From Funneliformis mosseae (Eukaryota > Glomeromycota > Glomeromycetes > Glomerales > Glomeraceae): 11,933 nt of DNA. The notes under the pieces were generated by a model that saw only the letters and a list, made by a program, of their open reading frames with translations, searched no databases and was not told the origin of the DNA. The position numbers and the translations under genes are program-made. Below are positions 1 to 7,794 of the stretch, piece by piece (positions within the stretch are counted from its first letter, which is position 1; each line of letters begins with the position of its first letter). The stretch lies in NCBI GenBank assembly GCA_910592005.1, contig CAJVPP010003339.1:1-11933 (forward strand). The letters run 5' to 3'.

Positions 1-130
1 TAAGTTTTTGCTAATATTGCAACGTTATATTGCAAAATTACAGTACGGTATATTGTAATATTACAGTTTTGTTGCAACATTACAACATTTGAGATTTAAT
101 TACGGGAGACAAGTTTAGCTTCAAATATAT
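1..130. repeat. Short palindromic motifs at left edge
   Basis: The motif TTGCAAC recurs here: ATTGCAACGTTA near 16 and the palindrome GTTGCAAC at 71-78. The perfect 12-bp palindrome TGTAATATTACA lies at 54-65. The block looks like part of a short interspersed repeat or the end of an element cut by the window edge. No terminal repeat pair or target duplication is visible, so the identity is open. Confidence 0.35.
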
Positions 131-840
131 ATAAATTTTATTTAGTTGATATCGTTTAGTTTTTGCATAATGTGTATTTAAAAAATTCCTTTTTTTTTGT
201 CTCACACTGTATATAGGCTATATACAGAATTAGAAAATTTGTATATACTAGTTAAAATTAATACTATACTTATATAATATGTATACACATTTTTATATTA
301 TTATTATTATAATATATTCAACAATTGTATTAATTATTATATTAATTCTAACTCTAGTTATATATAATACATATTTTTATATATATATTATATATTTTTA
401 TAATTATTTAAACTTATTATACATAAATAAACTGAATTCTAATAAAAATATTAGCAAATTTTATGATTTTAAATTATTAAAATAAAAATTATAATTAACT
501 AAAAAAAAATTTTATAATAAGCAATTATAAAATTATTTAATATTAATTAGTCAGATAATTAATCAGTTAATATTAGTCAATTAAATAAATAACTAGCTGT
601 TAATTGATTATTAATGAATTATAACTAACTGTTATTATTCTAGTTTTAATTAAAGGATAATCTAATTGTATAACATGTTACATGTAACAACCATTAGTAG
701 AACTAATAAAATTAATCTTTAATTCAAATATAAAGATATATATTAATAAATAATAATTAACTTAAAGTTATTAAATATTTATTTTTATATTAAAATACTT
801 ATGTTATATTTTTTAATTAAAAAGTAAAATAACATTCTTT
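131..840. other. AT-rich non-coding stretch
   Basis: This is almost pure A+T with ATT/TTA-type low complexity. The 68-residue open frame at 279-485 is made nearly only of I, Y, L, N and F, as expected from AT-rich non-coding sequence, so I do not call it a gene. Related TTAATTAGTCA- and CAGTTAATATTAG-like words recur loosely at 540-640. I see no promoter or RNA gene. Confidence 0.6.
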
Positions 841-1240
841 TAAACTAATCGCAAGATTTTTTTATTTCTGGGGCCTTTTGCCTTTCTTTATGCTTTCCAT
901 GCTTTCCTTTCTGTTAAAGGAAGAGGTGGGTTGTAAACGAAACGATAAATTCTGGCCAATGCCATAAATACTGACTGTCTTCCATTTGCTTCTGCAAGGT
1001 CAAAATCAGTTTCAACCCATTTTGACTTGGCCATCGTTGAACCTGAATTGAATGCTTTCTAGGTAAACGCTTGCCAATCTCTTTTAAATATTTTCCATTG
1101 CCTTATAAAATATAACGTATGTAGAAATAACGCGAATGGCGAATATATTCTGATCCGTTCATCTGCCACAGCAAGAATTTTGGCAAGAAGTTGCGCTTTC
1201 CCAAATCAAATTTTGCTTTAATGTTCTTCAAATGCTTATC

Positions 1241-1305
1241 CTGTTAAAGAAAAAAATTTTGAGTCATCAAATAATATGACTTGTCGAATAATCGAAAACA
1301 CGAAC
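1241..1305 (-). other. Intron in the decayed gene
   Basis: A GT-AG intron of 65 bases on the minus strand (GTTCGT at the donor, TTTAACAG at the acceptor). Removing it joins 'AITIVE' to 'DKHLKN' in frame, which restores the most characteristic block of the family. The simple open frame otherwise runs on into intron sequence (VRVFDYSTSHII) and stops. Confidence 0.7.
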
Positions 1306-1719
1306 CTCTACAATTGTTATTGCAAGTCCTCGCTTTTTTATTACAAATTCAGCTATTGCAGACACCTTCTTATCACTAACAAAGTAGCTCGTATTTTTCT
1401 TTAGTTCTAGATTTGGATGTGATGCAAAAGAGGTCATTAAAGCATATAACAAACAAAGATTTATTTTATTATTATTTAATCAACAATGGCCATTTATCGA
1501 AGTCAAAAAGCGGTATATAACAAATGGGTTACTAATGAGTCAGTTTTAGATTCCTTCCTCCCTATATCGAGACCTTGATTAATGATGATTTCATGAAGTT
1601 TCTGAAAGAACGTTTGGACGTATCCATCATTTGAATTAATATTGTCAACATCAAAATCACCCTTTCGAGGACAGTTCGATTAATGTCTGGGACAAGATAT
1701 TTACTCGGAAAGTCCGTGA

Positions 1720-1787
1720 CTAGACAATATTTAAATTATAAATAAAGTTCGCTAGGAGGATTCTTAACACAATGTAGTAATTATTAC
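1720..1787 (-). other. Intron in the decayed gene
   Basis: A GT-AG intron of 68 bases on the minus strand (GTAATA donor, TTGTCTAG acceptor). It joins ..IPAVE to VTDFPSKYL.. in frame. Its length and AT content match the other intron of this pseudogene. Confidence 0.65.
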
Positions 1788-2330
1788 CTTCGACAGCAGG
1801 TATAACTTCGCTCTCGTTGGAAGCTGGTACGAAGGTCGCATTTAGTGCTTCCATATCTTCTACTACGAATTGAGATGTCGAATCAGAAAGATCCTTTAAG
1901 CCAAAACTGGAAGGAGCCGGAACTGGAACTGGAACTGATTCTAAGGTTCTTGACTCCTGAAAGATCTGAAACTTGTCTGGAAATATTGGAAATACGTTCT
2001 GACAGTCGTGTAGACGCAGCAGAACTTACATTTTCGAGAGTTTTTTGTTTTTTTTTGAATCTTTTCGTGTGGTCACATTTGGAGAACTCTCGCTTTCACT
2101 TTCGACATTCTGTCGTTTTGTGTTTCTTGTGTGATCTCTTTTGTCTTTCTTGTAGAGCTCTCACTTTCGCTCTCGACAGTTTTTGTGGTCCTTGGATTAC
2201 TTTTACTTTCAGTGTTTTTTTTTGTTTCTTCCGTTTATTTTAAATCATCTGTAACATAGTGCGACAAAAATAAAAGCTATGATTTACTGGAGAAGAATTT
2301 TTCGCAAATCACGATTAATTTATCATGCAT

Positions 2331-2600
2331 GAAAATTTCTGACCTTGGGAATTTTTTATGTTGATCATCACGATTTCTATCAGAATGCATCAATGGTCAT
2401 TAACAGCTATCTCCGTAAAGGTGAGTTCATTGTATTTGACCTAGATAAACTTGAGGATGATCCTCTTGAAATTCGGCTAAAGGTTTGACGCACCATTAAA
2501 CCTGCAGGAGGATAGAGGCAAGGCAAAAGCTCGGATGACATGATTGATGGTATGTTTATACACTTGTTCAATATACGATATATAAATTTATACAAGGAAA
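2331..2600 (+). pseudogene. Unidentified coding remnant
   Basis: The plus-strand frame 2334-2488 reads FYVDHHDFYQNASMVINSYL then RKGEFIVFDLDKLEDDPLE, ending IRLKV and a TGA. The same frame continues after the stop as RTIKPAGG, a TAG, then RQGKSSDDMIDGMF. The acidic, varied residue use is protein-like and unlike the I/N/Y/K-rich chance frames around it. The minus-strand open frame over the same bases (2407-2595) is rich in Ser, Arg and Pro, as expected for an antisense shadow. There is no start codon with context and there are two in-frame stops, so this is read as a gene fragment. I do not recognise the family. It lies just upstream of, and divergent from, the decayed gene ending at 2245. Confidence 0.5.
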
Positions 2601-3503
2601 AGAGAAATCACGTGTGCGTGAAGAATCTTCACGCCGATCACTTTTGCCAAGAAAATTTTATTATCTAACCCACATGAAAAATATGACCGCCAGGGTCACT
2701 TTATTGATATAGGAAAATAAAATACATAAACTAGAATTTCTATGTTAAATTACATGATGTGGTAATCTATGGACAGTCTGACGCTTCTCTATCCTAATTA
2801 TTATATGGTGACGTGGTGGATTTGAAATTGCTTGTTTCAATGTTCGTGCGAGTAAACTTTTATTCACAATTCTATTGTGATTATAATAATTTAATCGACT
2901 AATAATTAAACCAATAGATTAAAATGTTATTAAATAAAAGAAATGTAGATAAATGAATAATATTATAAAATTTGTTTCAATCAGATTTTACAAATCTGAT
3001 TCAGTCGCCCTTATAATCTTTTTTTCTGGTCTACAAAATTAAAATATTGCAAAAAAATCATTACTTGATAACCAAATTTAACACAGCACAGGAAAGTTTT
3101 TATTCTTTCTAAATGCAGTTTCTACATATACCTAAATTGGACACAACATTAATAGATGCATGACGATCGCTAAATTAATAGGCTCTAGAATTAATTTAAT
3201 TATCCCGTGTTTAAGTACCCTTAAAAAAATCTTTATAATCCCGGTTAAAATACATAATAATTATTTATAAATAATTTCTTCACGTGCAAAAAATTTTCTT
3301 AAAATGAAAATCATGCTAACTAGCAAAATTAATACCTGATCCTTGAATGAACACGGAAATCCTCATATGAAAAAAAAAAGAACACCATCAGGTAAAGATC
3401 GGATGTACTAAAAAAAAAAAAAAAATTCAAAATACGGACCTTTTATTTTTATTAGTCGAGTAAAAATTGGCGTCAATATTATTAATTTTTATATTTGTGA
3501 AAA
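2601..3503. other. Non-coding stretch upstream of the small secreted-protein candidate
   Basis: No protein-like reading longer than about 15 residues is visible on either strand. The stretch has A runs at 3370-3379 and 3411-3424, and an E-box-like CACGTG at 3281-3286 and 2610-2615. It would contain the promoter of the candidate gene starting at 3504, but no convincing TATA box can be singled out in such AT-rich DNA. Confidence 0.4.
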
Positions 3504-4359
3504 ATGTCGATCATAAAACGTTTCACTGCATTAATGATTTTGCTATTGTCTTCTATTTATGTCGTTGTTAACTACGGTATTTTAGGTATTTTATAAAACT
3601 TCCTATATTTCGAGTATGTCCTTCAATCGAGATCATTTTTATAAACATGATCATTTACTTAACAATAAAATAAACGTTTAATTGTTTTTTTACGTGTATT
3701 TGTTATGAATGAAGCGTTGAAAATATGAAATTATGTTCAAATAACGTTATGTTAACGACATCAAAATAAAAATTATTTTTCTTTTAATCACATTAGAGAA
3801 GTTGAATGCCGTTATAAGCTTGTTAGATAACGAATGTAAGTTTATTATCCAGTAAATGTTTTTATACTTATAAATAGAAACTCAAACAGAAATGTTTCTT
3901 ATCTAGGATATTGAAACACTACAAAAATCAAGACGCGATGGCGAGAAATGTCTTGAAATTTTTGAAATGACGTTGAACCAAAAACAATTCTTTCTAGTTC
4001 AGAAAACCTGATTCAAGAGGAAATAATGATCTTCTTTGTGATTAAATGGTCATTATTGTAATATCTCGCTTATAGTATCGATGTTATCTATTACTTTGAA
4101 CAAATTGTTCTAATTGAAATTTATTTACAAATTCATCTTTTCATAACAGCAAAAAAATTTTCCACATTTCGTGAAATAAAAGGTAGGTAAGAACTTGGAG
4201 AGTAGATATTATCGCTCATTGTTCAATAACCGTCTAACGAATGGAAAATATGCAAATTTGAGAACAATGTGCAAAGGGACTGTTGTAAATTTAAAAATAA
4301 CCGCACATTGAACTTTTTAACATTAAATAGATTATGTTTCTTGTAATGAATTTCTTTGA
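3504..4359 (+). CDS. Candidate small secreted protein, four exons
   Basis: ATG at 3504 opens MSIIKRFTALMILLLSSIY, a textbook signal peptide: short basic N-region (KR) followed by a hydrophobic core. Without splicing the frame stops after 30 residues at 3594-3596. Splicing gives a consistent model. Exon 1 is 3504-3576 (or 3504-3585, both GT donors, both phase 1). Exon 2 is 3797-3835 (CACATTAG acceptor, GTAAGT donor). Exon 3 is 4150-4182 (ATAACAG acceptor, GTAGGT donor). Exon 4 is 4331-4359 (AAATAG acceptor), ending at a TGA. All three introns are phase 1 and the frame stays open, giving 57 or 60 residues. The mature part reads EKLNAVISLLDNE, SKKFSTFREIK, then DYVSCNEFL, with one Cys. Family, function and expression are unknown; a secreted peptide or effector-like role is inference from the signal peptide and size. 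Weak points are the very small exons, introns of 148-314 bases (longer than those of the nearby pseudogene) and the freedom to find splice sites in AT-rich DNA. If exon 2 is not spliced at 3835, the frame stops at 3853-3855, giving 43 or 46 residues. Confidence 0.45.
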
Positions 4360-4840
4360 AATAATGGTGAGTCTCTTTATAATAGAGAATGTTTTTTATT
4401 TTTAATTTTTTTTTTGCAATGATATTTTTTTATTAAAAAAAAAAAAATTAAATTAAATTACCGCAGGCAGGATTTATACAACTATAATCATGGCCCCGTA
4501 AAAAAACGGCCCGTCTCACGACCGTTATCACGAAAACAATATGAAAATTGTTCTTATTACATCAACAAATTTGAACCAGGTACATGAAATAAATGCATTT
4601 AACACGTGTATAGAAATTTGAATGCAAATAAAAAAAGGATTTAAATTTTTTTTTTTTAACGTGGACTTACAACTTTTTTATTATATTATAAAATTCAAAT
4701 TTACATCTAAATTGATCTAATTATGAACTCTGAATAAACAAATAAATGAAATTTAATTAAAATTAAAATTAAAATTATTTTTATAAAATAATAATAACAT
4801 CGAAAAATTAAATTAAACTAACAAAAATAATAAGCTAAAT
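4360..4840. other. Non-coding stretch with A/T runs
   Basis: The stretch holds an A run of about 13 at 4435-4447 and a small hairpin CCGT-AAAAAA-ACGG near 4497-4511. It also holds a simple AAATTA-type tract at 4747-4777. No protein-like reading or RNA gene is seen. Confidence 0.45.
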
Positions 4841-4950
4841 TGGGAAAACCAATCCCATAAACAAATGAGCAAACGGAAAGTCCAAAAGGTCGTCAGGCCA
4901 AAGGAGCAAAATCCGAAGGTACCGAAAGGAGGAAAGTAAATCAGGTAATG

Positions 4951-5050
4951 AAAAAAATTTACCAGAACGTTCCCCATGCACCACCTTTAATAATAAAAAT
5001 ATTATTAAAGAGGTGCATGTGAGAGGGGATGTCTGGTGAATAAATTTTTA
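4951..5050. repeat. Long imperfect inverted repeat (foldback)
   Basis: The left arm runs from ACCAGAACGTTCCCC at 4961 through ATGCACC and CCTTTAATAAT. The right arm runs ATTATTAAAGAGGTGCAT to GGGGATGTCTGGT at 5037, with AAAAAT as the loop. Arms are about 34-38 bases with a few mismatches. A poly-A/poly-T pair (AAAAAAATTT before, AAATTTTT after) extends the fold to about 100 bases. It resembles a miniature inverted-repeat element or a recently formed palindrome. No target duplication is evident. Confidence 0.7.
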
Positions 5051-5071
5051 AAAAAATTTATTTTATTAAAT

Positions 5072-5116
5072 CTTTAATAAAAATATCATTAAAGAGATGC
5101 ATGCAAGAGAGGGACT
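5072..5116. repeat. Second, partial copy of the foldback loop and right arm
   Basis: CTTTAATAAAAATATCATTAAAGAG followed by ATGCATGCAAGAGAGGGA repeats the loop and right arm of the neighbouring foldback (starting at 4985), 87 bases downstream. It differs by small indels and transitions. This suggests a tandem duplication that kept only part of the palindrome. Confidence 0.6.
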
Positions 5117-5127
5117 CCTGCGGGATG

Positions 5128-5143
5128 GATTGTTTAAACAATC
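5128..5143. repeat. Perfect 16-bp palindrome
   Basis: GATTGTTTAAACAATC equals its own reverse complement. It lies directly between the duplicated foldback arm and another small hairpin, so it is part of a cluster of palindromes. Confidence 0.85.
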
Positions 5144-5152
5144 AGGATTGTG

Positions 5153-5178
5153 TTTGGCAATAAGATTGATTGCCCAAA
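5153..5178. repeat. Small inverted repeat
   Basis: TTTGGCAAT at 5153 pairs with ATTGCCCAAA ending at 5178, with one bulged base and a short loop. It is the third palindrome in 230 bases. Confidence 0.55.
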
Positions 5179-5179
5179 G

Positions 5180-5890
5180 GTATGTAAATGAAATAATTTC
5201 GTCTACATTATGTTTTTGTTTTTTTTGAAATTTGTCTAAAAGAAGGTCTTTAATATAAAGTCCCCAAATTTCTTAAAAAGGCAGAAGAATTTTTGTAATT
5301 TTTTTTTTTTTTTTTTTTGATTTTTTGATTTTTTAAAAAAAAAGAATGAGAAAAATCGGTCCTTTATAAAACAAAATTTTGCACTCCCAGATGATAATTA
5401 ATTCGGTCACAAAAGAAAATCAATGAACCCATTACTGTTTTCACACAACAATAACCAAATTTTCTGCGTTATGACGTGTAACAAATCAAATCTTTTTTTT
5501 TTATTATGATATATATTATGGCTCAAACTTATCTTTAAACGATTTAGATGTTAATTATGTAATTACTTGCATATTGATAAACGACATGATCATTTTATAA
5601 TACATCTATATAGATTAATTTTTTGAAAAATGGAGATAGATTACCTGGATATGGTCATGTGAATACAATTTGACCCTAAAGGAACAAGAGAAAAAGAGCT
5701 TGTCCTTTTGGTTTTCCGAAGCATCCATTTTTAGTTAAAGAACCTCTTTTGCAAGTAATTTCAAAATAGGATAATTAAATTTTACAATGAATAAAATTAA
5801 AAAAGAAATTTTTTTTTTTGTTTTCTTTTTTTAGAAGATAATAATAAAAACCTTAATAAATTGTTTGGAAAGATATTCATTAAACCAATA

Positions 5891-5893
<3 letters not shown>
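5180..5893. other. Non-coding stretch with poly-T runs
   Basis: A pure run of 20 T lies at 5299-5318 and further T-rich tracts lie at 5488-5501 and 5811-5833. A weak plus-strand reading, NKRKRACPFGFPKHPFL, lies within 5680-5775; it is too short and isolated to call. I see no RNA gene. Confidence 0.4.

Positions 5894-5925
<32 letters not shown>
5894..5925. repeat. Homopolymer run of 32 T
   Basis: An uninterrupted T run, the longest homopolymer in the window. Read on the minus strand it is an A tail at the end of a more GC-balanced segment (5926 to about 6045). This fits the tail of a retroposed sequence but may also be simple slippage. Confidence 0.95.
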
Positions 5926-5926
<1 letters not shown>

Positions 5927-5947
5927 AGATTTTCTAACGATGAACAC

Positions 5948-5973
5948 CATCTTATGTGACGTAGTATAAGATG
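5948..5973 (-). other. Stem-loop adjacent to the poly-A tract (possible retroposon 3' end)
   Basis: CATCTTAT and ATAAGATG form a perfect 8-bp stem around a 10-base loop. On the minus strand the hairpin sits about 20 bases before the 32-base A run. A 3' stem-loop followed by poly-A is typical of LINE and SINE 3' ends. No reverse transcriptase remnant, tRNA-like promoter boxes or flanking target duplication could be found by eye, so the element call is weak. Confidence 0.3.
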
Positions 5974-6619
5974 AATTCCGTGTTACGAGTTTAAATGGCG
6001 CAGAACAACTACTCCGAGACAAACTCTAACTCACAACTAACAAAATTCTCATCGTATAATTTAAATAATTTAATTTAACTTAAAAAAGCGTAAGATTTTT
6101 TTTATTATTATAAGCCTGGTATAGCTATTTCAACATTAAAAGGGGCCGTAATGATAGGTGATTATTAAATTAAATATCTTTTAAACGCTTCTTCCGTTTC
6201 ATGAATGACGAACTTAAAGTTAAAAGGAATATGAGGGACATGAAGTGTGGATACAAAGAGTTATTTTTTAAGAAAGGCAAGAATGTTTAAAAAAAAAATT
6301 GAAAAGCAAATCACATGATTTTAAAACGAGTCACGAGACACAGTATATATATCATGGAAAAAACGAGTCTGAACATTTATGAGTATGTGGAAAATTTTCC
6401 GATTGTCCACTAGCAAATAAGCATGAATGAATTTTCTATGCAAACAAACATATAATATGCAATATAACTGTTTGATTGCAGATTTCATTTTCATTAAATA
6501 GGAATTTTTGATTTTAAAAAAAAGGATGTTACATGATAATTTAATGCAGGGTCAACATTTGAAATTAAGAAATTTAACGTTCACAGTAACCAACATCTTT
6601 TTTTTTTTCGAATATCACA
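5974..6619. other. Non-coding stretch
   Basis: Mixed-composition sequence without a supported gene on either strand. The minus-strand open frame 5831-6022 depends on translating the poly-A run into lysines and is not credible. I see no repeats of note apart from T and A runs. Confidence 0.4.
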
Positions 6620-6850
6620 TCAAATAATGCTATAGAATGATTGTAATTGGGGATTGTTTAGTTGGGTTTGATAAGCTTGGCTAGCTTCTTCACCTTCAAT
6701 CACTTGCTGAGGTGGAACTTTAAAAAGTAGTATCAAGTTACTAGATAAATTACGCTACTGTTGTGGTCTGGTCGTCAAATTTAACGAACAATATTTTGAC
6801 ATATCTGAAGACAAATTTTGTCAGCCATTTCTTCGACATTGTTGATTATC
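6620..6850 (-). pseudogene. Unidentified coding remnant
   Basis: The minus-strand frame 6754-6620 reads KVPPQQVIEGEEASQAYQ then TQLNNPQLQSFYSII and a TGA. The E-, Q- and P-rich composition stands out from chance frames of this AT-rich region. Upstream on the same strand (about 6850-6781), another frame reads NNVEEMADKICLQICQNIVR and stops. The two pieces are separated by a frame change and stops at 6781-6757, so this is either a broken gene end or terminal exons with an intron that I cannot define. I do not recognise the family. Confidence 0.4.
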
Positions 6851-6950
6851 AAAACATTTTACTATGCAGATCATGATTTAAATTCGACGTTTTTTATTAT
6901 ACCCGCATTTAGATTGAATTGAATATCATTTTTTTTTTATTATTATTTTT

Positions 6951-7098
6951 AAAAAATTTTAAAATACTATCATTAGATAGATCTTAATATGACAAATCTA
7001 ATAAACTTTATTTCATTTTTTATAATCACTAGATATTAAAATATTATAATTTTTCTATAATGTTTTATAACCAATTTATACTTATGCTTTAAGAGATA
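6951..7098 (+). repeat. Dispersed direct repeat, copy A
   Basis: This aligns with 9011-9140. Both begin with TTTAAAAATACTAT-like sequence followed by CATTAGAT/TATTAGAT. Both share the exact 27-mer TGACAAATCTAATAAACTTT + ATTTCAT (6990-7016). They continue with AATATTAAAATATTATAAT and TTTTATAAC. Copy A has small insertions relative to copy B. This is probably an old non-autonomous element or a segmental duplication. Confidence 0.65.
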
Positions 7099-7446
7099 CT
7101 AAATTGTGTTAAATTGTATTAACTATACTAATTTTCCAATTCTGTCTATCTTTAATCAAAATTAAATAAATAATATTATAATATAATAGTATTTATATCT
7201 TATAGAATTAATAATATATATTAAAATATAAATAATTTATAATATATTCAAGTAAAACTTATAAAATATTAATTAATATAAAATAAATAAAGTTAATATA
7301 ATTTTAAAAGTTAAAAATTATTAATATTTAATTAATAAATATATAATTATTAATATTTGATTTTTTATAATATTTTATATTATAAAAATAATATATATGA
7401 TATATTTTAAATATTTTAGTTTTATAATATAAAGTCATATAGAAAA
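7099..7446. other. Start of the extreme AT desert
   Basis: Near-pure A+T with only scattered G or C. No open frame, RNA gene or repeat beyond AT low complexity can be supported. Confidence 0.6.
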
Positions 7447-7578
7447 TTTATTAGAAAAATCAGATTCTAAGAATTTTTAAACTAAAATTAAAATTTTAAT
7501 CTAAAAATATTAAAACTAAAATACAATAAAAATTAAAATTTAATTAAAAATTTCTTAGAATCTAATTTTTCTAATAAA
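7447..7578. repeat. Foldback inverted repeat, 34/35-base arms
   Basis: The left arm (7447-7480) contains TTTATTAGAAAAATCAGATT; the right arm (7544-7578) is its reverse complement with one G/A mismatch and one extra T. The spacer is about 63 bases. The match is too long and too exact to be a product of AT richness alone. It resembles the core or ends of a small foldback or MITE-like element. Weaker complementarity may extend outwards. Confidence 0.7.
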
Positions 7579-7778
7579 TATCTTATATTAATTTAATTAT
7601 TTAATAATATTAAATATTTAAAAATTATTTAATTTTTATTTTAGTATATAATAATCTTTATCAAAACTAATTTTTATTACTTAAAATATTTGGATTTTGA
7701 ATTTACTAAATTTATTAATTTCATTATAAATTTATTATATAAACTTTTTTCAAATTAGTATTTTTTTTAAGCATATTA

Positions 7779-7794
7779 CAAGCAAATTTGCTTG
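7779..7794. repeat. Perfect 16-bp palindrome
   Basis: CAAGCAAATTTGCTTG equals its reverse complement. It carries four G/C bases on an otherwise nearly G/C-free background, so it is easy to see. It could be a dimeric binding site or a relic of an element end. Confidence 0.85.

Larger units (their letters stand above)
888..2245 (-). pseudogene. Decayed multi-exon gene of a lineage-specific fungal family ('VEDKHLKN' family, possible PD-(D/E)XK nuclease fold)
   Basis: Read on the minus strand, protein-like segments follow in a sensible order but in different frames. The N-terminal part (about 2215-1900) is Ser/Glu-rich, with two similar ESESES blocks and a short Val-Pro repeat. The next segment begins near MEALNATFVPAS at 1854, ends at a GT donor (1787) and resumes at 1719 after a 68-base GT-AG intron, giving EVTDFPSKYLVPDINR. 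A frameshift near 1670 leads into HEIIINQGLDIGRKESKTDS, and another into DFDKWPLLIK, followed by a stop. FVSDKKVSAIAEFVIKKRG continues to VE at 1306. A 65-base intron (1241-1305, GTTCGT..TTTAACAG) joins this to DKHLKNIKAKF. Further shifts lead to LLAKILAVADERIR, IFAIRVISTYVIFYKAM, KEIGKRLPRKHSIQVQRWP and finally TDFDLAEANGRQSVFMALAR, ending at a TAA at 890-888. I remember this segment order from a large uncharacterised Rhizophagus family. The E-D-K after a hydrophobic strand resembles a PD-(D/E)XK nuclease core, which is inference. The several frame breaks and internal stops argue for a pseudogene. The N-terminal limit is uncertain. Confidence 0.75.

Noticed and set aside
279..485. 68-residue open frame on the plus strand
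   Set aside because: It consists almost wholly of I, Y, L, N, T and F, as any frame in AT-only DNA would. There is no motif and no coding-like codon pattern.
1845..2243. 132-residue open frame on the plus strand
   Set aside because: It is antisense to the Ser/Glu-rich part of the decayed minus-strand gene. Its Phe/Leu/Cys-rich composition is what reverse-reading of GAA/GAG/AGA/AAA codons gives.
2407..2595. 62-residue open frame on the minus strand
   Set aside because: The opposite strand reads as a better protein (FIVFDLDKLEDDPLE). The minus frame is Ser/Arg-rich, as antisense shadows are.
3907..3970. Alternative exon of the small secreted-protein candidate (TTATCTAG acceptor, readings DIETLQKSRRDGEK or HYKNQDAMARNVLKFLK)
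   Set aside because: Joined to exon 2 at the GTAAGT donor, it gives an immediate stop (T|GA). The 4150 acceptor keeps the frame open.
4334..4411. Open frame MFLVMNFFEIMVSLFIIENV on the plus strand, with GTGAGT inside
   Set aside because: The hydrophobic reading is short and AT-driven, and it is out of phase with the upstream exons. It overlaps the terminal exon of the preferred model.
2905..5891. Shared 13-mer ATTAAACCAATAG at about 2905 and 5879 as a possible target duplication around the small gene
   Set aside because: With this base composition several 13-base matches are expected by chance in 12 kb, and no element ends adjoin the two copies.
5831..6022. 63-residue open frame on the minus strand
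   Set aside because: Part of it is a poly-lysine translation of the A run; the rest has no recognisable motif and no partner exon.
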